NCBI GenBank assembly: GCA_902495075.1
Contig: CABUVO010000016.1
Coordinates: forward strand, 29,353 to 93,352
Length of the DNA stretch: 64,000 bases
From: an uncultured Porphyromonadaceae bacterium
Lineage (GTDB): Bacteria > Bacteroidota > Bacteroidia > Bacteroidales > Muribaculaceae
Direction: 5' to 3'
Position numbers and translations under genes: made by a program. Each line of letters opens with the position of its first letter. The stretch's first letter is position 1. This document shows positions 16,739 to 25,078 of the stretch, one piece after another. The notes below the pieces were generated by a model, which was not told the DNA's origin, did no database searches, and saw only the letters and a program-made list of their open reading frames with translations.

Positions 16739-18205
16739 ATGAAGAAATCTGTTATCTGGCTTTTGACAATAATAATGGCACTCACTTTCGGTGTTTTGCT
16801 CTATTTTCAGATCATGTATCTTGAAAATATGGTGAAAATGCGCGATGAGCAATTCTCAGAAGGTGTGATGCGATCTTTATATTCTACTTCTGAATTTTTG
16901 GAACGAGAAGAGACTCTTCATTTCCTTGAACAGGATATAAACATTATAGAATCAAGTTTCTATCATGATTATGCCAACACTCCTCCCGTAGAGACATCCC
17001 GCATAGAACCCTCACAAATATTTCCACCTGCAAATCAGAATGTTGCCGAAAGATATAGAAACATGCAGGAAGTGATACGTAGTCAGTATCTATATCAGAA
17101 GGGATTACTTAACGAAGTCATCCTCTCCATACTTCGTGACGCAGGATCTCGACCTGTCATGGAACGAGCCGATTCAACCATGATACGAAATTGTCTGCGC
17201 ACAGAATTGGCAAACAACGGAGTAAATGTGCCCTTTGCATTCGCAATATATGGGGTCAGAGGAAATCTGATCTATTCTACCGAAGGATATAAGGATAAGG
17301 CAAAACACAATATGTACAGCATACCTCTGTTTTCAAATTCCGATACATATTATAACCTTAAAGTTCAGTTTCCTACAAAACATTCGTATATTTTTTCATC
17401 AGTCAGATTCATTATACCGACTCTGATACTCACTCTAATATTATTAATAATATTCCTGTATACCATTATTTTAGCTTTCCGTCAGAAGAAACTGACAGAA
17501 ATGAAAACTGATTTTATAAACAACATGACTCATGAACTGAAGACACCCATCTCGACCATATCACTTGCCGGACAAATGCTTTCGGATCCCTCAATCAGGA
17601 AATCACCCACTTCTCTGCAACACCTTTCCGAAGTGATCACAGAGGAGTCTAAGAGATTAAGGTTCCAGGTCGAGAAAGTGCTTCAGATGTCGGTATTTGA
17701 CAACACCGGTTCTGCATTGAAATTCACTGAAGTTGATGCCAACAATATAATTGCGAATGTGGTCAACACATTTAAGATAAAAGTTGAAAAATACGGAGGT
17801 TCCCTCACGACAATGCTTGAAGCCGACAATGCGGAGATTCGAGTGGATGAAATGCAATTCACCAATGTTATATTCAATCTTCTTGACAATGCCGTGAAGT
17901 ATATGGACGAAGAGCGTGAGCCACAACTGGAAATCTCAACAAAAGATATTTCCGAAACCCAACTTGAAATAAGAATCAAAGACAATGGCATCGGCATCAA
18001 GAAGGATGACTTGAAAAGGATCTTCGACAAGTTCTTCCGTGTGTCAACAGGCAACCTACATGATGTCAAGGGATTCGGTCTTGGACTTGCATATGTAAAA
18101 AAGATGATAACTCTCTTCGGAGGCACAATATCGGCGGAAAGTGAATTCGGCAAAGGATCAACATTTGTAATCATCCTACCCCTTATCTCAAATAAAGAGA
18201 CCTGA
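16739..18205 (+). CDS. rprX: Sensor histidine kinase, RprX-like
   Basis: Membrane sensor kinase of a two-component system. TM1 is at about 7-27, then an extracytoplasmic sensor region to about 220, then TM2 at about 222-245. The H box FINNMTHELKTPIS has the phospho-accepting His near 265. The N box DNAVKYMDE, the D box DNGIGIK and the G box GFGLGLAYV of the ATPase domain are all intact. The response regulator 166 bp downstream closely resembles Bacteroides RprY, hence the assignment. The signal sensed is not known from sequence. Confidence 0.85.
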   Translation: MKKSVIWLLTIIMALTFGVLLYFQIMYLENMVKMRDEQFSEGVMRSLYSTSEFLEREETLHFLEQDINIIESSFYHDYANTPPVETSRIEPSQIFPPANQNVAERYRNMQEVIRSQYLYQKGLLNEVILSILRDAGSRPVMERADSTMIRNCLRTELANNGVNVPFAFAIYGVRGNLIYSTEGYKDKAKHNMYSIPLFSNSDTYYNLKVQFPTKHSYIFSSVRFIIPTLILTLILLIIFLYTIILAFRQKKLTEMKTDFINNMTHELKTPISTISLAGQMLSDPSIRKSPTSLQHLSEVITEESKRLRFQVEKVLQMSVFDNTGSALKFTEVDANNIIANVVNTFKIKVEKYGGSLTTMLEADNAEIRVDEMQFTNVIFNLLDNAVKYMDEEREPQLEISTKDISETQLEIRIKDNGIGIKKDDLKRIFDKFFRVSTGNLHDVKGFGLGLAYVKKMITLFGGTISAESEFGKGSTFVIILPLISNKET

Positions 18206-18207
18206 GG

Positions 18208-18241
18208 AGATACTTTGAAAACTAACATTTTCGAAGTATCT
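18208..18241 (+). terminator. Hairpin between rprX and rprY
   Basis: AGATACTT (18208-18215) pairs with AAGTATCT (18234-18241), and the stem extends inward through one T-G pair to GAAAA/TTTTC, giving about 14 bp with a 6-nt loop. The tail is TAAAACCTATTTTTG. It may end or attenuate the rprX message, so rprY may have its own promoter in the remaining 130 bp. Confidence 0.45.
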
Positions 18242-18371
18242 TAAAACCTATTTTTGAAAATGTTAAATAATAATGCGGAATTTTCCGATATTGTTTGTTA
18301 TAGAATTAAAGAATGTGAAAAAATGGCAATCATTTAACAATTACTTTAAATGAAATAAATAAAATCTATAT

Positions 18372-19094
18372 ATGATGGACGAGAAATTGAAAATATTGCT
18401 ATGTGAGGATGACGAGAACCTTGGTATGCTTCTCCGCGAGTTCCTCCAGGCTAAAGGCTTTAACGCCGACCTCTGCCCTGATGGTGAAAAAGGATACAAA
18501 ACATTTCTGAAAGGGAAATACGACCTTTGTGTTCTCGATGTAATGATGCCTAAGAAAGATGGTTTTACGCTGGCGCAGGAAATACGCAATGTCAATGGCG
18601 ACGTGCCTATAATTTTCCTTACCGCCAAGGCTCTGAAGGAGGATGTGCTCGAAGGTTTCAAAATCGGAGCTGACGACTATATCACCAAACCTTTCTCTAT
18701 GGAAGAGCTCGTTTTCCGTATTGGGGCTATTCTCCGCAGGGTAAAAGGGAAACGCGATAAAGACATCACACTTTACAAGATTGGCAAATACACTTTCGAC
18801 ACTCAGAAGCAAGTGCTAATTGCTGATGACAAGACCCAAAAACTTACAACTAAGGAATCTGAGCTTCTTGCCCTCCTGTGTTCGCATGTGAATGAGATTC
18901 TTGAACGTAATTATGCATTGAAATCAATCTGGATAGACGACAATTATTTCAACGCAAGAAGTATGGATGTCTATATCACCAAACTTCGTAAATTACTCAA
19001 GGATGATCCATCCATCGAGATTATCAATATCCATGGCAAAGGATACAAGCTCATCGCTCCGGATGTTGAGGCAGAGACAGAAGCAAACGCATAA
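18372..19094 (+). CDS. rprY: OmpR-type response regulator, RprY-like
   Basis: DNA-binding response regulator of the pair with rprX. The receiver domain has acidic residues CEDDEN at 11-16, phospho-acceptor Asp56 in LDVMMPKKDG, and the conserved FLTAKA and DYITKPF (Lys). A winged-helix effector domain of the OmpR/PhoB type follows from about 135, ending in INIHGKGYKL. At 240 aa it has normal length. The ATG at 18372 is followed directly by a second ATG at 18375; either may be used. A 27-bp hairpin follows the gene. Confidence 0.9.
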   Translation: MMDEKLKILLCEDDENLGMLLREFLQAKGFNADLCPDGEKGYKTFLKGKYDLCVLDVMMPKKDGFTLAQEIRNVNGDVPIIFLTAKALKEDVLEGFKIGADDYITKPFSMEELVFRIGAILRRVKGKRDKDITLYKIGKYTFDTQKQVLIADDKTQKLTTKESELLALLCSHVNEILERNYALKSIWIDDNYFNARSMDVYITKLRKLLKDDPSIEIINIHGKGYKLIAPDVEAETEANA

Positions 19095-19100
19095 TACGTT

Positions 19101-19159
19101 GTGAACACTATACGGACAGGGGTTTCATTTTCATGAAACCCCTGTCCGTATAGTGTTCA
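19101..19159. terminator. Long hairpin between convergent rprY and pgeF
   Basis: Arms 19101-19127 and 19132-19159 pair over 27 bp with one bulged C (four G against five C) and a 4-nt loop. It lies between convergent genes like the 22-bp hairpin at 6340-6387, suggesting a bidirectional terminator. No long T tract follows. Confidence 0.6.
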
Positions 19160-19170
19160 TCATATTTTAA

Positions 19171-19872
19171 TTAAACCAAACTGACTATCGTTAGATTCCT
19201 TGCAGCTGTGCCGGGATTGCGGCGCCAACTGTTAAAAAGGAACGCACCTGATTCATCACATGATGTTTTGGTGCAAAGATTATTGAGAACGATATTTTCG
19301 GGTAACACTCCCTTATCCCGCATTCTTTTAGCATTCATGCCTTGCAAATCAAGATGAGGTCTCGATCCGGATCCGCCGGGATATGAAATATTTGATACAA
19401 AACCTTCTGTTATAAATTTATCTGCCAGTTCAGGATTTACTTCATAACACTTGCAACATATCGAAACACCAAACATTGCATGTAACATCGACACGTCGGC
19501 ACCCATATCCACCATCCGGTCAATCGTTTTTGACACAATTCCACCCAAAGTGCCTTTCCAGCCGGCATGAACAACTGCCACTGCCTTGATATCCGGGGCA
19601 TAAAGAATTATCGGGACGCAATCAGCGGTGCGAACCCCAATAGGAAGCCCGGGTATTTGAGTTATCAAAGCATCTGTATCCTGGAACGTTTCTCTATCGT
19701 TTGTTACTACGGCTACATTAAGCGAATGGGTCTGAACCGGAAGAATTGGATGTTTATCACCGAGAATCCTACCGGCAGAAACTAAGCCATCCGCTTTGGC
19801 ACCCGTTGTAAAACAACAGATGCCTTCCGGAGAAGGCAATCTGTAGACATTATCATCCATGTTCTTCGTCAT
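19171..19872 (-). CDS. pgeF: PgeF/YfiH-type multicopper-fold purine nucleosidase
   Basis: Laccase-domain protein of the PgeF/YfiH (DUF152) family. Members were long annotated as polyphenol oxidases, but some act on purine nucleosides or edit peptidoglycan precursors. Family motifs are PVQTHSLNVAVV, the disulfide/zinc region RTADCVPIILY, and HAGWKGTLGG near 105. The ATG at 19872 shares its first base with the stop of purT (TGATG), so the two are coupled; the TTG three bases earlier is less likely. Confidence 0.85.
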   Translation of the reverse strand: MTKNMDDNVYRLPSPEGICCFTTGAKADGLVSAGRILGDKHPILPVQTHSLNVAVVTNDRETFQDTDALITQIPGLPIGVRTADCVPIILYAPDIKAVAVVHAGWKGTLGGIVSKTIDRMVDMGADVSMLHAMFGVSICCKCYEVNPELADKFITEGFVSNISYPGGSGSRPHLDLQGMNAKRMRDKGVLPENIVLNNLCTKTSCDESGAFLFNSWRRNPGTAARNLTIVSLV

Positions 19873-21056
19873 CAATGAAGAGAAATCTTCAGCGCATCAT
19901 AAGCACGTGAAGCTTTTGCACGTGCCTCCTCAAGTGTATCAGCCTTTGCAAGAATCACACCCATGCGTCGATGTCCGTGAACTTCCGGTTTCCCAAAAAT
20001 TCTAAGTTGCGTGCCTGGCTCTTTCAGAACCTCTTCAAGGTTATCAAATTCCACGCAATTTGAATCTCCCTCAACAACAATAGCCCGCGAAGCTGATGGT
20101 CCGTAAAACTCAATTGCCGGCACAGGGAGTCCGAGCAACGCACGAGCATGAAGTGCAAATTCCGACAGATCCTGAGATATCATTGTCACCATTCCGGTGT
20201 CGTGCGGACGAGGTGAAACCTCGCTGAATATTACCTGATCACCCTTCACAAACAATTCTACGCCGAAAATGCCATATCCTCCCAGGGCATCCGTTACTTT
20301 ACGGGCTATTTCACGGGCAGATTCAATTGCAGCCTCACTCATTGGCTGTGGTTGCCAGGAATAGCGGTAATCTCCATTGACCTGGATATGACCCACCGGT
20401 TCACAATAGGTTGTTCCGGAAACACTTCTGACTGTCAGCAATGTGATCTCATAATCGAAATCCACAAAACCTTCAACTATTACTCTGCCGGCACCGGCGC
20501 GACCACCCTCCTGCGCTTCTTTCCAGGCAGCGTCGATATCTTCTATGCTTTTGACTGTGCTTTGTCCGTGACCGGAAGAACTCATAACCGGCTTAACAAC
20601 ACAAGGTATTCCAATCTCCTCGATTGCCTTGTCAAATTCTTCACGTGTCGAAGCAAAACGATAGGGAGAAGTCGGCAAACCGAGCTCCTCGGCAGCAAGA
20701 CGTCGTATTCCTTCGCGGTTCATCGTCAGCCATGCAGCACGTGCAGTCGGAGTGACATTAAATCCCTCCTTTTCAAGCTCTACAAGCACCGGAGTAGCTA
20801 TAGCTTCTATTTCCGGAATAATATGATCCGGTTTTTCAAGCTCGACAATTCTGCGAAGTTCTTCACCGTCAAGCATGTTGAAAACATACGAACGATGGGC
20901 AATCTGCATAGCCGGAGCATTCGCATATTTATCACACGCAATAACTTCTATTCCAAGACGCTGCAACTCAATCGCAACTTCTTTACCAAGTTCACCACTA
21001 CCGAGCAGCATCGCCTTGCGACCTTTCGGAGTCATCACACTTCCAATTTTTGCCAT
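19872..21056 (-). CDS. purT: Formate-dependent GAR transformylase PurT
   Basis: ATP-grasp enzyme that uses formate and ATP to formylate glycinamide ribonucleotide in de novo purine synthesis. The N-terminal GSGELGKEVAIELQRLG is at about 16-32. The ATP-grasp centre carries VVKPVMSSSGHGQS, and the C-terminal EVSPRPHDTGMVTM is the family signature. At 394 aa it is full length. It overlaps pgeF at its 3' end and is divergent from the glutaminase operon. Confidence 0.95.
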   Translation of the reverse strand: MAKIGSVMTPKGRKAMLLGSGELGKEVAIELQRLGIEVIACDKYANAPAMQIAHRSYVFNMLDGEELRRIVELEKPDHIIPEIEAIATPVLVELEKEGFNVTPTARAAWLTMNREGIRRLAAEELGLPTSPYRFASTREEFDKAIEEIGIPCVVKPVMSSSGHGQSTVKSIEDIDAAWKEAQEGGRAGAGRVIVEGFVDFDYEITLLTVRSVSGTTYCEPVGHIQVNGDYRYSWQPQPMSEAAIESAREIARKVTDALGGYGIFGVELFVKGDQVIFSEVSPRPHDTGMVTMISQDLSEFALHARALLGLPVPAIEFYGPSASRAIVVEGDSNCVEFDNLEEVLKEPGTQLRIFGKPEVHGHRRMGVILAKADTLEEARAKASRAYDALKISLH

Positions 21057-21125
21057 ACCTGTTATATATAAGGAGGATGCTGCACAATCATGGGTTATTT
21101 TGCAACAACCTCGTGAAATTTATCG

Positions 21126-21133
21126 CAAAATTA
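21126..21133 (-). promoter_or_regulatory. -7 promoter box for purT
   Basis: On the minus strand this reads TAATTTTG, about 70 bp before the purT ATG. No clear -33 TTTG. The rest of the 218-bp divergent region shows no other strong signal. Confidence 0.35.
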
Positions 21134-21274
21134 ACAAAAAAATCTCCATAAATCAATAGTTTAAGATATGTTAAAAAGGATGTTAAAACAATCCGTAGAG
21201 CCAACCATAATAACTGCCAGATGTTTAAAATTTAAATAAGTCCGAAACGAAAGTTAAATTATATACATTATACT

Positions 21275-22246
21275 ATGGAAAAAATTCTTACGAAGTCCCA
21301 GATAAAAGAAGCCCTGGAACAAACATATGCGGAATGCAAAAACATCCAAGGAGGAAAGAATGCGAATTACATTCCGTTTCTTGCCAATATCGATCCGAAC
21401 TTGTTCGGAATCAGTCTCACACTTCCTGACGGCACAACATTCAGTGCCGGCGATACCGAATATAAATTTGGAGTTGAATCTGTTTCGAAAGTTCTGACTG
21501 CAATTCTCGTATTGAAACAATATGGAGCCCAAGCCGTGTTGGATCAGATCGGTGCCGATGCAACTGGTCTGCCATTCAACTCCATCTTTGCGATTCTTCT
21601 TGAGAATGATCATCCCTCTACGCCATTGGTCAATGCGGGAGCAATAACAGCCTGCTCAATGGTAAAACCGGCAGGTGATTCGTGGGGAAAATGGGAAGCC
21701 ATCATAAATAATTTCACAGATCTATGTGGAAGTGAATCTCAGGTGCTTGATGAACTATACAGATCTGAGTCTAAAACAAACTTCAACAACCGTTCAATAG
21801 CATGGCTCTTGAAGAACTACAACAGAATCTATGATGATGTTGACATGAGTCTGGATCTATACACTCGTCAATGTTCCATCGGAGTCACAGCTACTCAACT
21901 TGGTATATGCGCAGCCACAATCGCCAATGGTGGCGTGAATCCTGTAACAAAGAAAGAGGTCTTCGCTCGTGAACTTGCTCCCAAAATCACGACATTGATA
22001 TCTTCCGTAGGTTTTTACCAAAACACGGGCGATTGGCTATACACTTCAGGCATCCCGGCAAAAAGCGGTGTTGGTGGTGGCGTTCTTGGTGTATTGCCTG
22101 GTGTATTTGGTGTTGCGGCATTTGCTCCTCCACTCGATGAGGCAGGCAATTCCGTTAAAGCTCAGGCTGCAGTGAAAGGTATAATGCAGAAGCTCGGACT
22201 CGGCGTGTTCAACGGAGATACTGTCAGAATATCTGAAACAGACTAA
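21275..22246 (+). CDS. glsA: Glutaminase A
   Basis: Serine-dependent beta-lactamase-fold glutaminase that converts glutamine to glutamate and ammonia. The catalytic SxxK motif is SVSK at 69-72. NAGAITACSMV and the C-terminal SGVGGGVLGVLPGVFGVAAF are family signatures. At 323 aa it is normal length and has no signal peptide. It heads an operon with an MFS carrier and an asparaginase, so the unit seems devoted to amide amino acid use, nitrogen release, or acid resistance through ammonia. Confidence 0.92.
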   Translation: MEKILTKSQIKEALEQTYAECKNIQGGKNANYIPFLANIDPNLFGISLTLPDGTTFSAGDTEYKFGVESVSKVLTAILVLKQYGAQAVLDQIGADATGLPFNSIFAILLENDHPSTPLVNAGAITACSMVKPAGDSWGKWEAIINNFTDLCGSESQVLDELYRSESKTNFNNRSIAWLLKNYNRIYDDVDMSLDLYTRQCSIGVTATQLGICAATIANGGVNPVTKKEVFARELAPKITTLISSVGFYQNTGDWLYTSGIPAKSGVGGGVLGVLPGVFGVAAFAPPLDEAGNSVKAQAAVKGIMQKLGLGVFNGDTVRISETD

Positions 22247-22292
22247 AAGCTGAAAAGCTGATTTATAATAGTTCCACTAAAAAATTGTTGTT

Positions 22293-23633
22293 ATGCAAAT
22301 CAAAACAGGTAAAGGGCAAATATCGCTGATGGTGGTGCTTGCCATATGGTCTCTCTCTCTTGCAGTAGACCTTCCGGGTTTGGCGGTAACCCCGATTGAG
22401 GGCAGTCTCCGCACAATATTCCCGGATGTTACGGATTTCAAGATCCAGTTGCTGACGGTCTTACCTAATCTGGTCATCATCCCCTTTGTGCTCCTTTCGG
22501 GAAAACTTTCCGAGACGCGGCATAAAGTATTGGTAATCACTCTTGGCACAATAATGTATATCGTAGCGGGAGCGCTATCGATCTGGTCAAACAGTCTGAC
22601 AATGCTTATTTGGCTCAGCTGTTTGCTCGGTGCAGGATGCGGTCTCATACTTCCGTTCTCTACCGGACTTATTGCTGACGTATTCGTTGGAAAATACCGC
22701 ACAAAACAGATGGGTATCATTTCGGCAATCGGTAATATAGCTCTCGTCGGTGCAACGTTTGTTGTAGGTTTTCTCGCAGCAAAAAGCTGGCACCTTCCGT
22801 TCCTTGTATATCTGATTCCTCTTGTATCACTTATTCTGATACCTTTCCTCAACAAGATCCCGAAAAGCGATTACGGAGTATCCCAGAATACGGATGATGC
22901 AAAACAGGATTCTACCCAGACCGCATCAACTGTTGTGCCCGCTGTGGATGCAGACGGATTCTCAACAGCCGGACAAAAAGTGAAAGGTGGCTTTTACCTT
23001 GGTCGTACAATATGGCTTCTTCTCGCATACTTCTTCTTTGTATTCGCCACTTCCGTACCTGCATACTATCTTCCGAATCTTATGCCCGACTACCATATGT
23101 CGACAGAAGATGTTTCCGTAGTGACATCAGTCTTCTACGCAGCAATGTTCCTTATCGGTCTATGCGTTACAGGAGTGATGAAGGCATTCCGTAAAACCAC
23201 GTTTATCGTTGCGATAGCACTCTTGGTTGGCGGATTCCTTCTTTTCGTGGTGACCAAGTCTTATCCTTTGTTTATAGCTGCATATGGTATTGTCGGTCTC
23301 GGCAATGGTCTTGCACAGCCAATCTTCTATATCAAAGCAACCGAACTTGTGGTTAGCGATCGTAAATCCACTTTGGCTCTTGCCTATCTGCAGGTCGCCA
23401 ATTATATAGCGATATCTCTCGTGCCTGTAATCGTTGATTTCTTTGCCGATATATTCGGTCAGCAGCACAGCGACCTCTTCCCGTTCGTGCTCGTAACCGC
23501 AGCTTCCGCAATAGTCATGATATTTGTTATCATTAGAGTCAACCACTTCACGTTTGGTATCAAACCATATTATTACGAAGATGTTAAACCTGCCGCCACA
23601 ACGGCAACTCAAAATTCATCTGCAAAACAGTAA
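22293..23633 (+). CDS. MFS transporter in the glutaminase-asparaginase operon
   Basis: A twelve-helix major facilitator (446 aa). The N-terminal half starts with TM1 (LMVVLAIWSLSLAVDLPGLA), and a basic loop follows a helix pair at LSGKLSETRHK, as in the MFS A motif. A hydrophilic central loop (about 190-232, SDYGVSQNTDDAK) separates the halves. No closer family is recognized. By position it may carry glutamine, asparagine, glutamate or aspartate; this is inference only. Confidence 0.75.
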   Translation: MQIKTGKGQISLMVVLAIWSLSLAVDLPGLAVTPIEGSLRTIFPDVTDFKIQLLTVLPNLVIIPFVLLSGKLSETRHKVLVITLGTIMYIVAGALSIWSNSLTMLIWLSCLLGAGCGLILPFSTGLIADVFVGKYRTKQMGIISAIGNIALVGATFVVGFLAAKSWHLPFLVYLIPLVSLILIPFLNKIPKSDYGVSQNTDDAKQDSTQTASTVVPAVDADGFSTAGQKVKGGFYLGRTIWLLLAYFFFVFATSVPAYYLPNLMPDYHMSTEDVSVVTSVFYAAMFLIGLCVTGVMKAFRKTTFIVAIALLVGGFLLFVVTKSYPLFIAAYGIVGLGNGLAQPIFYIKATELVVSDRKSTLALAYLQVANYIAISLVPVIVDFFADIFGQQHSDLFPFVLVTAASAIVMIFVIIRVNHFTFGIKPYYYEDVKPAATTATQNSSAKQ

Positions 23634-23654
23634 ATACTGTAAAATTATAGAATT

Positions 23655-24680
23655 ATGAATAAGCCTAAAATTTTAATAATTTACACCGGAGGAACCATCG
23701 GAATGGTGGAAACTCCGCAGGGACTCCAGCCATTTGATTTCTCGCATCTCATGGACAATGTGCCTAAACTTTCTGAACTCGGCTATCAGATAGATAGCGT
23801 TCAGTTCAAGGATCCTATCGATTCTTCAAATATGAATCCGCAGTATTGGGGCACAATCGTGAAGGACATAGCCGATAATTATGAAAACTATGATGGATTC
23901 GTTGTTCTTCACGGCACGGATACCATGGCGTATACCGCTTCTGCCCTCGCATTTATGTTGCGGAATCTAAGAAAACCGGTTGTAGTCACAGGCAGCCAGT
24001 TGCCTATTGGAGATGTGCGCGAAGACGGCACCCAAAACTTGATCTCGGCAGTGGAAGTTGCTGCGGCTAAAGATTCTGATGGCAACCCTATGATTCAGGA
24101 GGTTGTAATCGCATTCCAGGATTACATCGTAAGAGGCTGCCGCTCAACCAAGTTCACCTCTACCGGATTCCATGCCTTCAAAAGTTTCAATTATCCGGAT
24201 TTGGGCACAATCGACCTACACATAACTTACAACACGCCTTATCTTATGCGGCATGAGGAGAAGCTTCCTTTGGAACCTTTCTATGCAATGGATCCCTCTC
24301 TGTTGGTTATGTGGCTGTATCCGGGTATCACAGACGATGTTGTCAAGGCTCAGCTATCTACACCCGGTATCAAAGCTGTTGTGCTCCGTACATTTGGAGC
24401 CGGCAACGCTCCGACTGAGAAATGGTTTCTTGATGAGATTTCCGAAGCGGTCAAACGTGGCATAATCGTTTACAATGTGACACAATGCCAGAATGGTGGT
24501 GACGAGCAGAAACGTTACTATACCGGCGACATGCTTGCTGAAGCCGGCGTAATTTCCGGTTACGACATCACTGCTGAAGCCGCCATCACAAAACTCATGT
24601 ATCTTCTTGGCAGCGGCATGAGTCAGGACGAGATTAAACAATATCTCGGCGTCTCTATCGTAGGCGAATTAAGCGACTGA
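23655..24680 (+). CDS. ansA: Type I L-asparaginase
   Basis: Hydrolyzes asparagine to aspartate and ammonia. The first catalytic Thr lies in IIYTGGTIGM near 12 and the second in VLHGTDTMAYTASALAFM near 86-92. With 341 aa and no signal peptide it is a cytoplasmic (AnsA-type) enzyme. It begins 21 bp after the MFS gene and is the last gene before the accessory island. Confidence 0.92.
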   Translation: MNKPKILIIYTGGTIGMVETPQGLQPFDFSHLMDNVPKLSELGYQIDSVQFKDPIDSSNMNPQYWGTIVKDIADNYENYDGFVVLHGTDTMAYTASALAFMLRNLRKPVVVTGSQLPIGDVREDGTQNLISAVEVAAAKDSDGNPMIQEVVIAFQDYIVRGCRSTKFTSTGFHAFKSFNYPDLGTIDLHITYNTPYLMRHEEKLPLEPFYAMDPSLLVMWLYPGITDDVVKAQLSTPGIKAVVLRTFGAGNAPTEKWFLDEISEAVKRGIIVYNVTQCQNGGDEQKRYYTGDMLAEAGVISGYDITAEAAITKLMYLLGSGMSQDEIKQYLGVSIVGELSD

Positions 24681-24723
24681 CGCTATATGCCATCTATGAC
24701 TATGAAATAGGACAGCCTATAAA

Positions 24724-24771
24724 AAACTTTGAATGCCGGGGTCTTGGATTCCAATCCCACGCGGATCACCA
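24724..24771 (+). pseudogene. Degenerate tRNA 3' end, likely attachment-site remnant
   Basis: The bases resemble the last third of a tRNA: a T-arm-like GGATTCCAATCCC (11 of 13 matches to GGGTTCGAATCCC), a 7-nt acceptor strand GCGGATC, a discriminator A and an encoded CCA, in the correct spacing. Two T-stem pairs are broken, and no D-arm, anticodon arm or 5' acceptor precedes it. It is followed at once by a terminator. This is the usual trace left when an element integrates at or displaces a tRNA gene. Confidence 0.45.
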
Positions 24772-24792
24772 AGAAGTCCGAACTTCAACCGC

Positions 24793-24831
24793 AAAACGCT
24801 GAAAATCGCTTGATTTTCAGCGTTTTTCTTT
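24793..24831 (+). terminator. Strong terminator after the tRNA remnant
   Basis: The 15-nt arms at 24793-24807 and 24812-24826 are perfectly complementary with a GCTT loop, followed by TCTTTT. The arms carry A on the left and T on the right, so the signal works best on the plus strand. It may originally have ended a tRNA transcript. Confidence 0.75.
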
Positions 24832-24930
24832 TGCCCCATCCGGCAGAACACAGCGATTTTCGGAGCCAATCTCACAAGGCGTATGAGGCAGTGAATTGTG
24901 CCCTAAACTCAGTTTTTTGTAATAATTGCA

Positions 24931-24986
24931 GTTATAATCGCGAAAATTTGTACCCACACCAGATTATAATCGCAGATTTTTGTACC
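24931..24986 (+). repeat. Direct repeats upstream of the toxin-antitoxin promoter
   Basis: Two 24-bp units at 24931-24954 and 24963-24986 share TTATAATCGC and TTTGTACC with about five mismatches. They are spaced 32 bp, close to three helical turns. They lie upstream of the abiE-like promoter and may be binding sites or old insertion scars. The rest of the 398-bp gap (24681-25078) holds the tRNA remnant, the terminator, this repeat and the promoter/operator. Confidence 0.4.
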
Positions 24987-25006
24987 GATATCTAATCTTT
25001 GTTCAG

Positions 25007-25056
25007 CTTAATTTCGGCAATAGATTTGATTTATTGCCGAAATTAAGTTAACTTTG
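25007..25056 (+). promoter_or_regulatory. Promoter within a 16-bp perfect inverted repeat (toxin-antitoxin operator)
   Basis: Arms 25007-25022 and 25032-25047 are perfect complements with a 9-nt spacer. The -33 TTTG (25025-25028) lies in the spacer and the -7 TAACTTTG (25049-25056) starts 20 nt later, an ideal Bacteroidetes promoter. A regulator bound to the repeat would cover the -33 element. Autorepression by the AbiEi-type antitoxin is the likely purpose. Confidence 0.75.
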
Positions 25057-25078
25057 TACTGAAATTTGTTATAGATAC

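Noticed and set aside
20352..21071. A 239-codon plus-strand open frame opposite purT
   Set aside because: Antisense shadow of purT, which has strong family motifs in its own frame.
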